This document shows, piece by piece, positions 1 to 7,123 of a DNA stretch of 13,940 bases. The notes beneath the pieces are model-generated. The model was not told the DNA's origin, made no database searches, and worked only from the letters and a program-made list of their open reading frames with translations. Source of the stretch: Hyphomicrobiales bacterium (GTDB taxonomy: Bacteria > Pseudomonadota > Alphaproteobacteria > Rhizobiales > Xanthobacteraceae); the NCBI GenBank assembly GCA_023266695.1, contig JAHFPO010000052.1:1-13940 (forward strand), in the 5' to 3' direction. Positions within the stretch are counted from its first letter, which is position 1, and every line of letters starts with the position of its first letter. The position numbers were made by a program, and so were the translations under genes.

Positions 1-287
1 GTGCCGGTGCGGGGGCCTCCGGCGTGCTTCCTGCATCGCAGGTGCGGGAGCGAGCCGTCGTGAAGTCCTGATGAAATTGCGATGAAATCTTGTTGAATGC
101 TGGAGCCGGCCGAGGAATCAGGGAGCACGTCCCAGCCATGAAGGCGTCCAAGATCAAGGCCTGTCGCTTCGACCGGTTAACCGTCGATTCCTTATCGGTT
201 TGTCTGCGGCGCTCTACTGGATCGCAACAGAGCTGCCCGATTTGCCCGCGCCATCTCGGCGAGAAGCAAGTCGGGCAGCCCATATCT
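1..287. other. Left-edge stretch without a confident gene
   Basis: No reading frame here is convincing. Plus frames entering from the left edge all stop by about position 85, so the 3' end of a plus-strand gene could be present but cannot be identified from so few codons. The stretch holds an 11-bp direct repeat (GATGAAAT at 70-77 and 81-88) and a strong inverted repeat (232-279), both listed separately. Confidence 0.5.
232..279 (-). terminator. Long inverted repeat just downstream of the cupin gene; possible terminator
   Basis: Arms GCTGCCCGATTTGC (232-245) and GCAAGTCGGGCAGC (266-279) are complementary over 14 positions with one G-T wobble. The 20-nt loop contains a further 4-bp stem (249-252 with 258-261). 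The structure begins 8 nt past the stop of the minus-strand cupin gene, where a terminator or 3'-stabilising hairpin would be expected. On the minus strand it is followed by TCTGTTG, a poor U-tract, so classical intrinsic termination is uncertain. It could instead be a dispersed palindromic repeat. Confidence 0.45.
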
Positions 288-779
288 TTACTTGGCCGCC
301 TTCTTTCGGGGATCGTCATCGGGGTTGATGTATTCGACGACGAACGGGCCGACGCCATTCACCTGCATGACCGTCTCCTGGTCGGTCCAGGCGAAATGGG
401 CCGTGCCGGCAGGCATGACGAAGAAGCTGCCGGCGGGCAGCAAGGGCGCCGCGTTGCGGTTGTGCTTTTCGCCGGTGCCCATGCCAAAGGCGCCGGAGAT
501 GACCGTGAGGGCCTCCTCTCTCGGATGGCGGTGCGGTGGGATCGCGAAGCCGGCCGGGAACTTGAGTCGCATGATGAAGGGCCCCTCCTTCATTGGGCTT
601 CCGGCCAGCACGGCCATCTGCGCGCCGGGCGGCAGCGTGGGCGGGCCCGGCTTCCACTCCACCTTGTCGGCGGGAATGATGACGTGGCCATGCGTCTGCC
701 CGGTCGCCGGCACGGCAAATACCGAGAGCAGCATGAGCGCGGGCGCGGCGGCGCGCAAACAGGTTTTCATTGCGAACAT
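288..779 (-). CDS. Exported single-domain cupin protein
   Basis: This 163-residue protein has an N-terminal signal peptide (about residues 1-27: Lys/Arg, then a hydrophobic stretch, then VPATG before QTH), so it is probably periplasmic. One cupin barrel follows. Motif 1 fits the family pattern exactly: G77, five residues, H83-x-H85, E89, G96. Motif 2 is G117, P123, G125, H128, with Thr in place of the usual final Asn. H83, H85, E89 and H128 are the expected metal ligands. The start at 779 is chosen because GGGAGG lies 5 nt upstream; a second ATG three codons later is spaced less well. Substrate is unknown: single-domain exported cupins range from dioxygenase-like enzymes to sugar- or anion-binding proteins. 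It diverges from the winged-helix regulator at 950, which may control it (inference). Confidence 0.85.
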   Translation of the reverse strand: MFAMKTCLRAAAPALMLLSVFAVPATGQTHGHVIIPADKVEWKPGPPTLPPGAQMAVLAGSPMKEGPFIMRLKFPAGFAIPPHRHPREEALTVISGAFGMGTGEKHNRNAAPLLPAGSFFVMPAGTAHFAWTDQETVMQVNGVGPFVVEYINPDDDPRKKAAK

Positions 780-850
780 GGTTACCTCCCTTGTCGGTGG
801 TCCATGGATGGCACTGGTAGCCGCGACGCCCCTTGGCCGTCGTGAAGGAT

Positions 851-896
851 TGCTGAAATAATGCTGATAAAATCAACAAGCTTTGCTAGTTTCAGC
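851..896. promoter_or_regulatory. Cluster of GCTGA(A/T)A half-sites in the cupin/regulator intergenic region
   Basis: TGCTGAAA (851-858) and TGCTGATA (862-869) are direct repeats spaced 11 bp. TTTCAGC (890-896) is the inverse complement of GCTGAAA (852-858). Winged-helix regulators of the OmpR/CadC type commonly bind direct repeats spaced about one helical turn, so these may be operator half-sites for the adjacent regulator acting on itself and the cupin. Position and repetition are seen; the function is inferred. Confidence 0.35.
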
Positions 897-904
897 TGGA
901 TTGT

Positions 905-935
905 GGGGGCGGTTCTTGGGGGCAGTTTTTTGGGG
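905..935. repeat. G-rich direct repeat before the regulator start
   Basis: GGGGGCGGTTCTT (905-917) is followed directly by GGGGGCAGTTTTT (918-930) and then a third G run (932-935). The unit is 13 bp. It ends about 14 bp before the regulator start, so it would lie in the 5' leader and could affect translation or form G-rich structure. No clear Shine-Dalgarno precedes the ATG at 950. Confidence 0.4.
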
Positions 936-949
936 CAACCAGCCTGATC

Positions 950-2722
950 ATGCTCACGCCCACACAAAAGATTCTTCGGTTCGGCCGGTTCACCCTCAAT
1001 CCGAACACGGCGAGCCTGTCTTGCGAGGGGCGTCAGTTACCGCTGCGACCCAAATCCTTCGATGTCCTACTCTACCTCGCCCGTAATCCGGGCCGCATCG
1101 TATCCAAGGACGAATTGATCGAGGCCGTCTGGCCCAACGTCTTCGTCACCGAGAATTCGCTGGTGCAGTGCATCAGCGATATCCGGGTCACGCTCGACGA
1201 CGATGACCAGGAAATCCTGAAGACGATCGCCCGCCGCGGCTATCTGTTCGCGGCGCCGGTCGCCGAGATCAATGAGACGCCGGCGCAGCATCCCTCGCAA
1301 GCCGCGGATGAACCCGGCCGCGATCGCGCCCAGAAGCGAATCCACGTGGTTTCTTCCCTGGGCATCGAAACCGGCAAGGCCGGCTCACGATCACCGCAGC
1401 GATATGCGGTCGTCGTTCTTACCGGATTGTCAATATTGGCGGCCGCCGCGGTGGGCTGGTGGTCAAGCGGCGGGTCAAGGGTCGATAGCGCAGGATCCGT
1501 ATCGCCGGTCAGCACTTCCGAATCCGTGTCGGATCTGAAGCGTGCTTCGATCGCCGTCTTGCCGTTCGACAATCTGGATGGCGATCCCGAAGCGCTGGGT
1601 CTGGGCGATGCGCTCGCCGAGATCATCATCTCGTCCCTGTCGAAGATACCCCAGATGCTCGTCATCGCCCGCAATTCGACCTTCACATACAAGGGCAAGC
1701 CGGTGAAGGTGCAAACGGTGTCGAAGGAATTGGGGGTGCGCTACGTGCTGGAGGGCAGCGTGCAGAGGTCCGGTTCCAGGGTACGCATCGCCGCGCAGTT
1801 GATCGACGCCACCACCGGCTATCATTTGTGGAGCGAAACCTACGATCGCGACCTCGACGACATCTTCGCCCTGCAGGACGAGATCACGCTGAGCGTCGTC
1901 ACCGCCTTGCAGATCAAGCTCACGCAAGGAGAACTCGCCCGTGTGCGCCAGCGCGGCACGCACAATCTGAGGGCTTGGTTGCTCGTCAACCAAAGCTTCG
2001 AGCGTCTCGTGCGTTTTACGAAGGAGGACAACGCACAGGCGCGTAAACTCGCCGAGGAAGCGATCGCGCTCGACCCGAATTACCCGGAAGCCTATGTCCG
2101 GCTCGGCCGCACGCATTTGACCGACTTTCACGCCGGCTGGGTCGCCGACCGCGCCGCCTCCTTGCGGCGGAGCATCGAACTGGCGCAGCAGGCGCTGAAA
2201 CTGGATGACACCTACCCGGACACCTACCACCTGCTGAGCGCCATCTACCTGTATTTGAAGCGCCACGACGACGCCCGGCTTGCCGTCGCGAAGGCGCTCG
2301 ATCTGAGCCCCAATCACTCGCTGGCCAAGGCCAACCTCGGCATGATCCTCACCTATGCCGGCGAGCCGGAAGCGGCGATCAACGTGTTCAATGAGGCGTT
2401 GCGGCTTAGCCCCATTCCTCCAGGCTGGTTCCTGAGCGAGCTGGCGCGGGCCCGTTTCCAGGCGGGACGTTACGACGAAGCGATCGAGGCCTTGCAGCGG
2501 CGCCTGCAAGACGAGCCGAACAGCGGCGAAGCCCTGATTCTGCTGTCGGCGGCCCAAAGCGCTGCGGGCCGGCTGGATCAGGCCAAGGCCGCGCTCGGCA
2601 AGTTTCTCGAGCCGCGGCCTGCCTACACGCTGAAGCATTACGCGAACGGAGAGTTCTACAAGAACCCGGAAGACTTGAATCGGGTTCTCGATGCCCTGCG
2701 CAGGGCCGGCCTGCCGGAATGA
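950..2722 (+). CDS. CadC-like membrane-bound winged-helix regulator with TolB-like and TPR regions
   Basis: This 590-residue protein starts with an OmpR/PhoB-type DNA-binding winged helix (about residues 12-101, with RPKSFDVLLYLARNPGRIVS, the EAVWP turn and the terminal RRGYLF wing). A proline- and charge-rich linker follows, then one predicted membrane segment (about 152-171). Residues about 200-320 match the TolB-like region common in this family (IAVLPFDNL, VLEGSVQRSGSRVRI, LWSETYDRDL). Residues about 360-555 carry tetratricopeptide repeats (for example AIALDPNYPEAYVRLG at 371-386). By analogy with CadC, the N-terminus binds DNA in the cytoplasm and the rest faces the periplasm, perhaps sensing a ligand or partner; no phosphoacceptor domain is present. 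It diverges from the cupin gene, a plausible target. The signal is unknown. The start ATG at 950 fits the domain but has a weak ribosome binding site. Confidence 0.85.
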   Translation: MLTPTQKILRFGRFTLNPNTASLSCEGRQLPLRPKSFDVLLYLARNPGRIVSKDELIEAVWPNVFVTENSLVQCISDIRVTLDDDDQEILKTIARRGYLFAAPVAEINETPAQHPSQAADEPGRDRAQKRIHVVSSLGIETGKAGSRSPQRYAVVVLTGLSILAAAAVGWWSSGGSRVDSAGSVSPVSTSESVSDLKRASIAVLPFDNLDGDPEALGLGDALAEIIISSLSKIPQMLVIARNSTFTYKGKPVKVQTVSKELGVRYVLEGSVQRSGSRVRIAAQLIDATTGYHLWSETYDRDLDDIFALQDEITLSVVTALQIKLTQGELARVRQRGTHNLRAWLLVNQSFERLVRFTKEDNAQARKLAEEAIALDPNYPEAYVRLGRTHLTDFHAGWVADRAASLRRSIELAQQALKLDDTYPDTYHLLSAIYLYLKRHDDARLAVAKALDLSPNHSLAKANLGMILTYAGEPEAAINVFNEALRLSPIPPGWFLSELARARFQAGRYDEAIEALQRRLQDEPNSGEALILLSAAQSAAGRLDQAKAALGKFLEPRPAYTLKHYANGEFYKNPEDLNRVLDALRRAGLPE

Positions 2723-2954
2723 GCCGGGCCGCCGCGCGTGTCTAGAGTCGAAGATCTGCGGCGCACCACTTCGCGCTGCGCCGGGGACGACGGTTTCAGA
2801 ATTTGGGCTTGCTCACGAGGCTCACTGCGCGAGCGACCCGGTCGCGGGCTACGCGCGAGATGCAGATCGTTTCCGCCTTGCCGCGCCCTGCAGGCGTGTG
2901 CGCGGACCAGCAGCCATGAACTAACTTGGTTGCGGACGCTGTCCGCCGGCTGAG
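2723..2954. other. Intergenic spacer after the regulator
   Basis: No supported gene. A 6-bp hairpin, GCGGAC/GTCCGC (2932-2946), sits 8 nt past the stop of the minus-strand small gene but has no T-tract, so it is at best a weak terminator. Short open frames here have atypical composition and no ribosome binding sites. Confidence 0.5.
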
Positions 2955-3215
2955 CTACTTGGCGATCTTGGCTTTGATATCGTCCAAGACCTTCAACGAT
3001 TCCTTCATCAGGTCAATATTATCGAGTTCATGTCCACGGCGGTGCAGCGCCTCGCCCTCTTGGAGCCTTTTCGCAAGGGCTTCCTTGTCCGCCGCCGACA
3101 GATCCGACTGCGCCAGTTGCACGGCGATTTGCGGATACTCGGCGGTTCCGCGACAGGCCAATGCCGATGCCGAGAACAGCGCGACACAAGCGCACGTGAG
3201 CAGGAGAGTTTTCAT
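2955..3215 (-). CDS. Small secreted hypothetical protein
   Basis: The 86-residue product begins MKTLLLTCACVALFSASALA, a signal peptide likely cut after ALA (residue 20) before Cys21. The ALAC context only loosely resembles a lipobox, so a lipoprotein is possible but not favoured. The mature part of about 66 residues is highly charged and predicted helical (for example LSAADKEALAKRLQEGEALH), ending in KAKIAK. The start at 3215 is chosen over an upstream in-frame ATG because GGGAGGA lies 8 nt before it and the signal peptide begins there. I do not recognise a family; small helical periplasmic proteins of this form are common in Rhizobiales-like genomes. A weak promoter match (TTGGAC-18-TATGTT on the minus strand, about 3237-3270) may serve it. 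Confidence 0.65.
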   Translation of the reverse strand: MKTLLLTCACVALFSASALACRGTAEYPQIAVQLAQSDLSAADKEALAKRLQEGEALHRRGHELDNIDLMKESLKVLDDIKAKIAK

Positions 3216-3515
3216 TGGTGCTATCCTCCCTCGAGGCAATTGTTCTAACATAGCCACAAGTTGTAGAGTAGTCCAAGACAAGCGTGAACCCACGGTGGGC
3301 GGTTGGCCATCGCCATCGCGATGAGGAATACGACCCGAGCAGGTGCTACAGCTCGACTGTATTCGACGTGCCGCGACTGCTGCCTATTGCGGCTCGCCAA
3401 GCGTGAAATGCTAGGTGAATAACCTGAAAATCGTGGACAATCCCGCACTCCATAGGCGATGCGCTCGCCGTATGTCCCTACGGGCGCCTTCAAATTCGCG
3501 GCTGCGACGCGGCTA
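3216..3515. other. 300-bp intergenic region between the small protein and NAD kinase
   Basis: Apart from the possible promoter of the small secreted-protein gene at its left side, nothing recognisable is seen. An open frame on the minus strand (3245-3493) has no ribosome binding site and a low-complexity, non-family-like translation. No tRNA, clear hairpin terminator or repeat was found. Confidence 0.5.
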
Positions 3516-4298
3516 TCAATAGCCGAACTGCTCGGCGAGGATGCGCTCGTCGAGGCTGTGGCCGGAGTCGAACAGCATCACCATGGAGGAGTTCATGTCC
3601 ATCCTCGCCGTGACCTTGACCACGGAGCGGACCTCGAAGTGATCGGCCACCGCGCTGACCGGCCGCTTGTCGGCTTCGATCACGGTGATGTCGATGCGGG
3701 CACGGTCGGGCAGGAGCGCGCCGCGCCAGCGCCGCGGCCGGAACGGGCTGATCGGCGTGAGCGCCAACAGCGGCGCGTTGAGCGGCAGGATCGGCCCGTG
3801 CGCGGAAAGATTATAGGCCGACGAGCCCGCCGGCGTCGCCACCAGCACGCCGTCGCAGATCATCTCCTGGAGCCGGACCTTGCCGTCGATCGAGATCGCG
3901 AGCTTCGCCGCCTGATAGGACTGGCGCAAGAGCGAGACTTCGTTGATGGCGGGGGCGCGGTGACTCTTTCCGGCGGCGTCCTTCGCCTCCATGATCAGCG
4001 GATGGATCACGGTGCGCTCGGCAGCGGCGAGGCGCTCCTTCAAGTCGTTCACGCGGAATTCGTTCATCAGGAAACCGACCGAGCCGCGGTTCATGCCGTA
4101 GATCGGGGTGCCGCTGTCGCGCAGGCGGTGGAGCGTCTGCAGCATCAGGCCGTCGCCGCCGAGCGCCACCACAACCTCGGCCTTGTCGACCGACAGTTCG
4201 CCGTAACGCGCGGCTAGCTCCTTGCGCGCGGCTTCCGCCTCCTCGTTGGCGCTCGCGACGAAGGCGATCCTGTCGTAGCGTGGGGCGGCTTTGGTCAT
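3516..4298 (-). CDS. nadK: NAD kinase
   Basis: NAD kinase phosphorylates NAD to NADP in the cytoplasm using ATP (or polyphosphate in some species). The 260-residue protein shows the family signatures: GGDG at residues 47-50 with catalytic Asp49, the RGSVGFLMNE segment (71-80), INEVSLLR (118-125) and the glycine-rich DGVLVATPAGSSAYNLSAHG block (149-168). Length is typical of alphaproteobacterial enzymes, which are shorter at the N-terminus than E. coli's. The start MTKAAPRYDRIAFVAS fits the family, but no Shine-Dalgarno is visible; the upstream bases on this strand are C/T-rich. It diverges from cutA with 22 bp between start codons, so its promoter must lie within or opposite cutA. Confidence 0.95.
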   Translation of the reverse strand: MTKAAPRYDRIAFVASANEEAEAARKELAARYGELSVDKAEVVVALGGDGLMLQTLHRLRDSGTPIYGMNRGSVGFLMNEFRVNDLKERLAAAERTVIHPLIMEAKDAAGKSHRAPAINEVSLLRQSYQAAKLAISIDGKVRLQEMICDGVLVATPAGSSAYNLSAHGPILPLNAPLLALTPISPFRPRRWRGALLPDRARIDITVIEADKRPVSAVADHFEVRSVVKVTARMDMNSSMVMLFDSGHSLDERILAEQFGY

Positions 4299-4320
4299 GG
4301 CGGCAAGGGGGAGAGCGGTA

Positions 4321-4644
4321 ATGGATGATCCGATCCTCGTCTATACGACCTATCCTTCGCTTGTCGAGGCGGAGGAATCCGGGCGCGGCCTGGTCGAGGG
4401 GGGACTGGCGGCTTGCGTCAACATTCTCCCCGCCATGGTCTCGATTTACCGCTGGCAGGGGGTGGTGGAGCGCGCAGACGAGGTGGTGATGATCGTCAAG
4501 ACCCGCGCTTCGCTCGGGGAAAAGGTCGCGGACGCGGTGCGGACGCGGCATTCCTACGAGCTGCCGGCGATCCTCTACCTGCCGATCTCCGGCGGGGATA
4601 GGGGCTATGTGGACTGGATCCTGGCCGAGACCGCCGGAGGATAA
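4321..4644 (+). CDS. cutA: CutA family divalent-cation tolerance protein
   Basis: CutA proteins are small cytoplasmic trimers with a ferredoxin-like fold. E. coli CutA1 was named for copper tolerance; its molecular role remains unsettled, and several family members bind Cu(II). The 107-residue product shows the family pattern: VYTTYPS near the start, LAACVNI with Cys32, SIYRWQG (42-48), EVVMIVKT and HSYELPAI (82-89), then YVDWI near the end. The start at 4321 is preferred because the family core begins at once and GGGGGAG lies upstream at good spacing; an in-frame ATG at 4291 would overlap the nadK start. It diverges from nadK. Two short hairpins follow the gene (4659-4670 and 4678-4692) without clear T-tracts. 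Confidence 0.92.
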   Translation: MDDPILVYTTYPSLVEAEESGRGLVEGGLAACVNILPAMVSIYRWQGVVERADEVVMIVKTRASLGEKVADAVRTRHSYELPAILYLPISGGDRGYVDWILAETAGG

Positions 4645-4658
4645 ATCTCTTTCGGACG

Positions 4659-4692
4659 GGTGGTGCCACCTAGGCAGGGGGCGAAACGCCCC
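4659..4692 (+). terminator. Two short hairpins after cutA (weak terminator candidate)
   Basis: GGTGG-TG-CCACC (4659-4670) and GGGGCG-AAA-CGCCCC (4678-4692) lie 15-48 nt after the cutA stop. The second is a stable 6-bp all-GC stem. Neither is followed by a run of T, so a rho-independent role is doubtful; they may only stabilise the transcript end. Confidence 0.3.
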
Positions 4693-4822
4693 AGAATGAA
4701 CGCCGGCTGAACGGTGGCTTCAGGGCGAATTCATCCGGCGCGGTGCTAATCTCCACGGACGATTGACAAAGGGGGAATCGATCGGCAGTCACATCCAACC
4801 AAAATCCCCAAAAGGACGCACA

Positions 4823-5119
4823 ATGTTGAAGAAGATCGCGGCCGTTCTTCTTGCGGCCACAATGTTCTCGGCGCCTTTGCTCGTCTCCGTCACGAGCGAG
4901 CCCGCCTTCGCGCAGACGTCGCAGTCCGACGCCAAGAGTAAGTCGGAGATGAAGAAAGAGAAGAAGAAGGCCAAGAAGGCGAAGAAGAAGGCGAAAAAGA
5001 AGGCCAAGAAGGCGAAGAAGAAAGCGAAAAAGAAGGCCAAGAAGGCCGCCAAGGAGGCCGCCAAGAAGGCCGCCAAGGAAGACATGGCGAAGGGCGCCAA
5101 GGACCCCAAGGCGAAGTAA
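4823..5119 (+). CDS. Exported lysine-rich hendecad-repeat protein
   Basis: The 98-residue product has a clear signal peptide (MLKKIAAVLLAATMFSAPLL, cut after AFA at residue 30). The mature 68 residues contain 33 lysines, with Ala as the other main residue. From residue 48 the sequence repeats every 11 residues (KKAKKAKKKAK twice, then KKAKKAAKEAA). Eleven residues are three helical turns, so a long, strongly basic helix is likely. It resembles the Lys/Ala-rich tails of histone H1-like or AlgP-like proteins in composition only; the signal peptide argues for a periplasmic or envelope site, where it might bind anionic polymers (inference). The start at 4823 is set by AAAGGA six nt upstream and by the signal peptide. 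A perfect terminator follows. Function unknown. Confidence 0.8.
   Translation: MLKKIAAVLLAATMFSAPLLVSVTSEPAFAQTSQSDAKSKSEMKKEKKKAKKAKKKAKKKAKKAKKKAKKKAKKAAKEAAKKAAKEDMAKGAKDPKAK
4964..5062 (+). repeat. 33-bp tandem repeat inside the lysine-rich gene
   Basis: Units at 4964-4996 and 4997-5029 agree at 32 of 33 bases; the single difference (AAG versus AAA at 4990/5023) is synonymous. A third unit (5030-5062) matches for its first 17 bases and then diverges, adding Glu and Ala. This indicates recent in-frame duplication and a likely site of copy-number variation between strains. Confidence 0.85.
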
Positions 5120-5141
5120 TTTCCGCCTTGATCGGATTTTT

Positions 5142-5169
5142 GAGGCCGGCCGCAAGGCCGGCCTCTTTT
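5142..5169 (+). terminator. Rho-independent terminator of the lysine-rich gene
   Basis: GAGGCCGGCC (5142-5151), loop GCAA (5152-5155), GGCCGGCCTC (5156-5165), then TTTT. The stem is a perfect 10 bp closed by a stable GNRA tetraloop, 22 nt past the stop. On the opposite strand, past the btuB stop, the same hairpin is followed by AAAAA rather than T, so it should work mainly in the plus direction. Confidence 0.85.
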
Positions 5170-5173
5170 CATT

Positions 5174-7123
5174 TCATTGCGTACCGAGACGAACCTTCAA
5201 ACCGGCATAGGCGCGCAAGCCGGCCGCCCGATAAGAAAAAATTTCTTCATAGCGTGCGTTGAACAGATTCTCCATCCGCACATAGACGGTCGCCGCCGGC
5301 GTCACGTCGTAGGAAACGATGCCGCCGACGGTCGTGTAGGGGGCGAGCGTCACCGGCGTGAGCGGAAACCTGAACCAGGTATCCGGCATCTGCCCGTTGT
5401 AGACGACATTGAAGGTCGTCCGTCCGCGCCCATCCGCGAAATTGACGGTGGCGGAACCCGACGCGGTGTGGCGCGGGCGCCGGACCTCGGGCGTGCCGTC
5501 GGCCAGTCTGGCCTCGGTATAGGTATAGGCGCCGGAGAGCGTCAGCCAATCGACCGGCGTCGCCTTCGCGGTCACTTCCACCCCGCGCCGCGGGCTGATG
5601 CCGGGGATGTTGACGACGGTCGAGAGAATTCCTCCGCCCGCCGACACCAATGTGATCTTGTCCTCGAAAGCGGAGGCGAAATAGGTGACGTCGGCGACGA
5701 AGCGGCCGCCGAAGAAGCTCTGCTCGATGCCGGCGTCCCAGCCCAGCGAATGTTCCGGCTTCAGCGCCGGATTGCCGATGAAGGTGCCGGTAAAGAAGCC
5801 GAACTGTTCGATGAAGGTCGGATTGGTGACGCCGGTGCCGGCGCTTGCATGCAGGCGGGTGGCGGACGGCAGGCGCTGGGAGAGGGTGGTGCGCCAGGTG
5901 GTGACGTTCTCGAAGCCGCTATTCCAGTCGTGGCGCAACGCACCGGTGAGAGTGAGCCCGAACGGGAGATCGAGGCCGTATTCCCCGGCGATCCCGTCGC
6001 GGCTGCGGCGGGCGCCATCGGCCCAGAAGGCCGCGCCCGCCGGGTCGAAGGCGAATGAGGCGGAATCGATGGTCAGGAACTCGGTCTGCCGGTCGGCCGC
6101 GAAGGTGAGCGTGTGCTTCTCGCCCCCGATGAGATCGGTGCGGCCGGTGAGTGTCGCTTTGTAGTCGAGCTGGTCGCGCCGGCCTTGCGAACGGAAGAAG
6201 CCGAGCACGCTATCGTCGTCGTTCCGCCGCTGCTCGAAACGGCTGGCGGCGAAGCGCTGGACGAAGGCGCCGTCGAACAATGTCCAGGTGGCGGCGATCC
6301 GCCCGGCGAGGGTGCTGAAGCGATTGAAGTCCGGCGCGGAGTCGAAGGCGAGCCCCTCGAACGGGCCAAAGAACGGTTGCGGATCGATGTCGGTCTGGCG
6401 CTTGACGGCGCGGAGCGAGCCTTCGACGTTGAATCCCGGCGTCAGATCGATGCCGGCCTTGGCGGTGGCGGTGAGCGCGCGGCTGCCGTCGCGTTCGCTG
6501 CCGTTCTTCGCCACGTTGTAGCCCGCGGTGTCGTTGTAATCGACGCTCACCGAACCATAGGCCGGACCGGACGCGCCGCGCGCGGTGGCGCCGAAAGCGC
6601 GCGTCTGCATCGAGCCGCTCTCGAGACGGACGCTCGCTTCGGGGCGGGTGAGCCCGCGTCCGCTCTTGGTGACGATCGAAATCACGCCGGCATGGGCATT
6701 GGCGCCGTAGATGCCGGACTGAGGCCCGCGGATCACTTCGATGCGCTCGATGTCCTCGACGGCGAAGTCGGCGAAATTGAAATCGCCGTCGGTGATGTCA
6801 TTGACCGGCACGTCGTTGATCAGCACGAGCAGGTGGTTGGCTTCGGCTCCGCGGACGCGCGCCTGGGTGAACGATCCGCGTCCGGCCAATTGACTCATCG
6901 CGACGCCGGGAACCGCGCGCAAGGCATCGGTGACCGTAGTGAAGCCTTTCGCCCGCAACTCGTCTCCCGAAATCACCGTGACGGCGGAGCCGACCTTGGA
7001 CGCCTCCGTCGGTGCCTGGTTGGCATAGATCACGATCTCCGGCAGCACGCTGGTCTGAGCGAGCGCGGATGAAGCGGAAAGGGTCAGCAGAGAAATGAGT
7101 GCAAAGGTTCTGGTTCGCGCCAT
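5174..7123 (-). CDS. btuB: TonB-dependent outer-membrane vitamin B12 receptor, BtuB type
   Basis: BtuB imports cobalamin across the outer membrane using TonB/ExbBD energy. The 649-residue product has a signal peptide (cut after ALA, residue 22), a TonB-box-like LPEIVIYA (27-34), then the plug: ELRAKGFTTVTDALRAVPGV, RVRGAEANHLLVLINDVPV and IERIEVIRGPQSGIYGANAH. The remaining 500 or so residues alternate in the manner of a 22-strand barrel. The specificity call rests on the cobalamin riboswitch in the leader and on the B12-dependent metH next door, as much as on sequence. The start at 7123 is set by GGAGG six nt upstream and by the signal peptide; an in-frame ATG at 7240 would fall within the leader. 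Oddity: the protein ends KVRLGTQ rather than in an aromatic residue, the usual barrel-assembly signal. Confidence 0.9.
   Translation of the reverse strand: MARTRTFALISLLTLSASSALAQTSVLPEIVIYANQAPTEASKVGSAVTVISGDELRAKGFTTVTDALRAVPGVAMSQLAGRGSFTQARVRGAEANHLLVLINDVPVNDITDGDFNFADFAVEDIERIEVIRGPQSGIYGANAHAGVISIVTKSGRGLTRPEASVRLESGSMQTRAFGATARGASGPAYGSVSVDYNDTAGYNVAKNGSERDGSRALTATAKAGIDLTPGFNVEGSLRAVKRQTDIDPQPFFGPFEGLAFDSAPDFNRFSTLAGRIAATWTLFDGAFVQRFAASRFEQRRNDDDSVLGFFRSQGRRDQLDYKATLTGRTDLIGGEKHTLTFAADRQTEFLTIDSASFAFDPAGAAFWADGARRSRDGIAGEYGLDLPFGLTLTGALRHDWNSGFENVTTWRTTLSQRLPSATRLHASAGTGVTNPTFIEQFGFFTGTFIGNPALKPEHSLGWDAGIEQSFFGGRFVADVTYFASAFEDKITLVSAGGGILSTVVNIPGISPRRGVEVTAKATPVDWLTLSGAYTYTEARLADGTPEVRRPRHTASGSATVNFADGRGRTTFNVVYNGQMPDTWFRFPLTPVTLAPYTTVGGIVSYDVTPAATVYVRMENLFNARYEEIFSYRAAGLRAYAGLKVRLGTQ

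Noticed and set aside
90..845. Open frames antisense to the cupin gene
   Set aside because: The minus-strand frame has a signal peptide, an exact cupin motif and a ribosome binding site; the plus-strand frames have none.
2932..2946. Hairpin GCGGAC-GCT-GTCCGC after the small secreted protein gene
   Set aside because: No T-tract on either strand, and a short stem common by chance at this GC content.
2738..2953. Short plus-strand frames after the regulator
   Set aside because: Arg/Cys-rich translations without motifs or ribosome binding sites, typical of GC-rich spacer.
3245..3493. 82-codon minus-strand frame in the intergenic region before the small secreted protein
   Set aside because: No ribosome binding site, no signal or domain, and composition unlike neighbouring genes.
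4763..4791. Perfect TTGACA (-35) upstream of the lysine-rich gene
   Set aside because: The hexamer at 4763-4768 is exact, but 17 bp downstream is CAGTCA, a poor -10, so I did not call a promoter.
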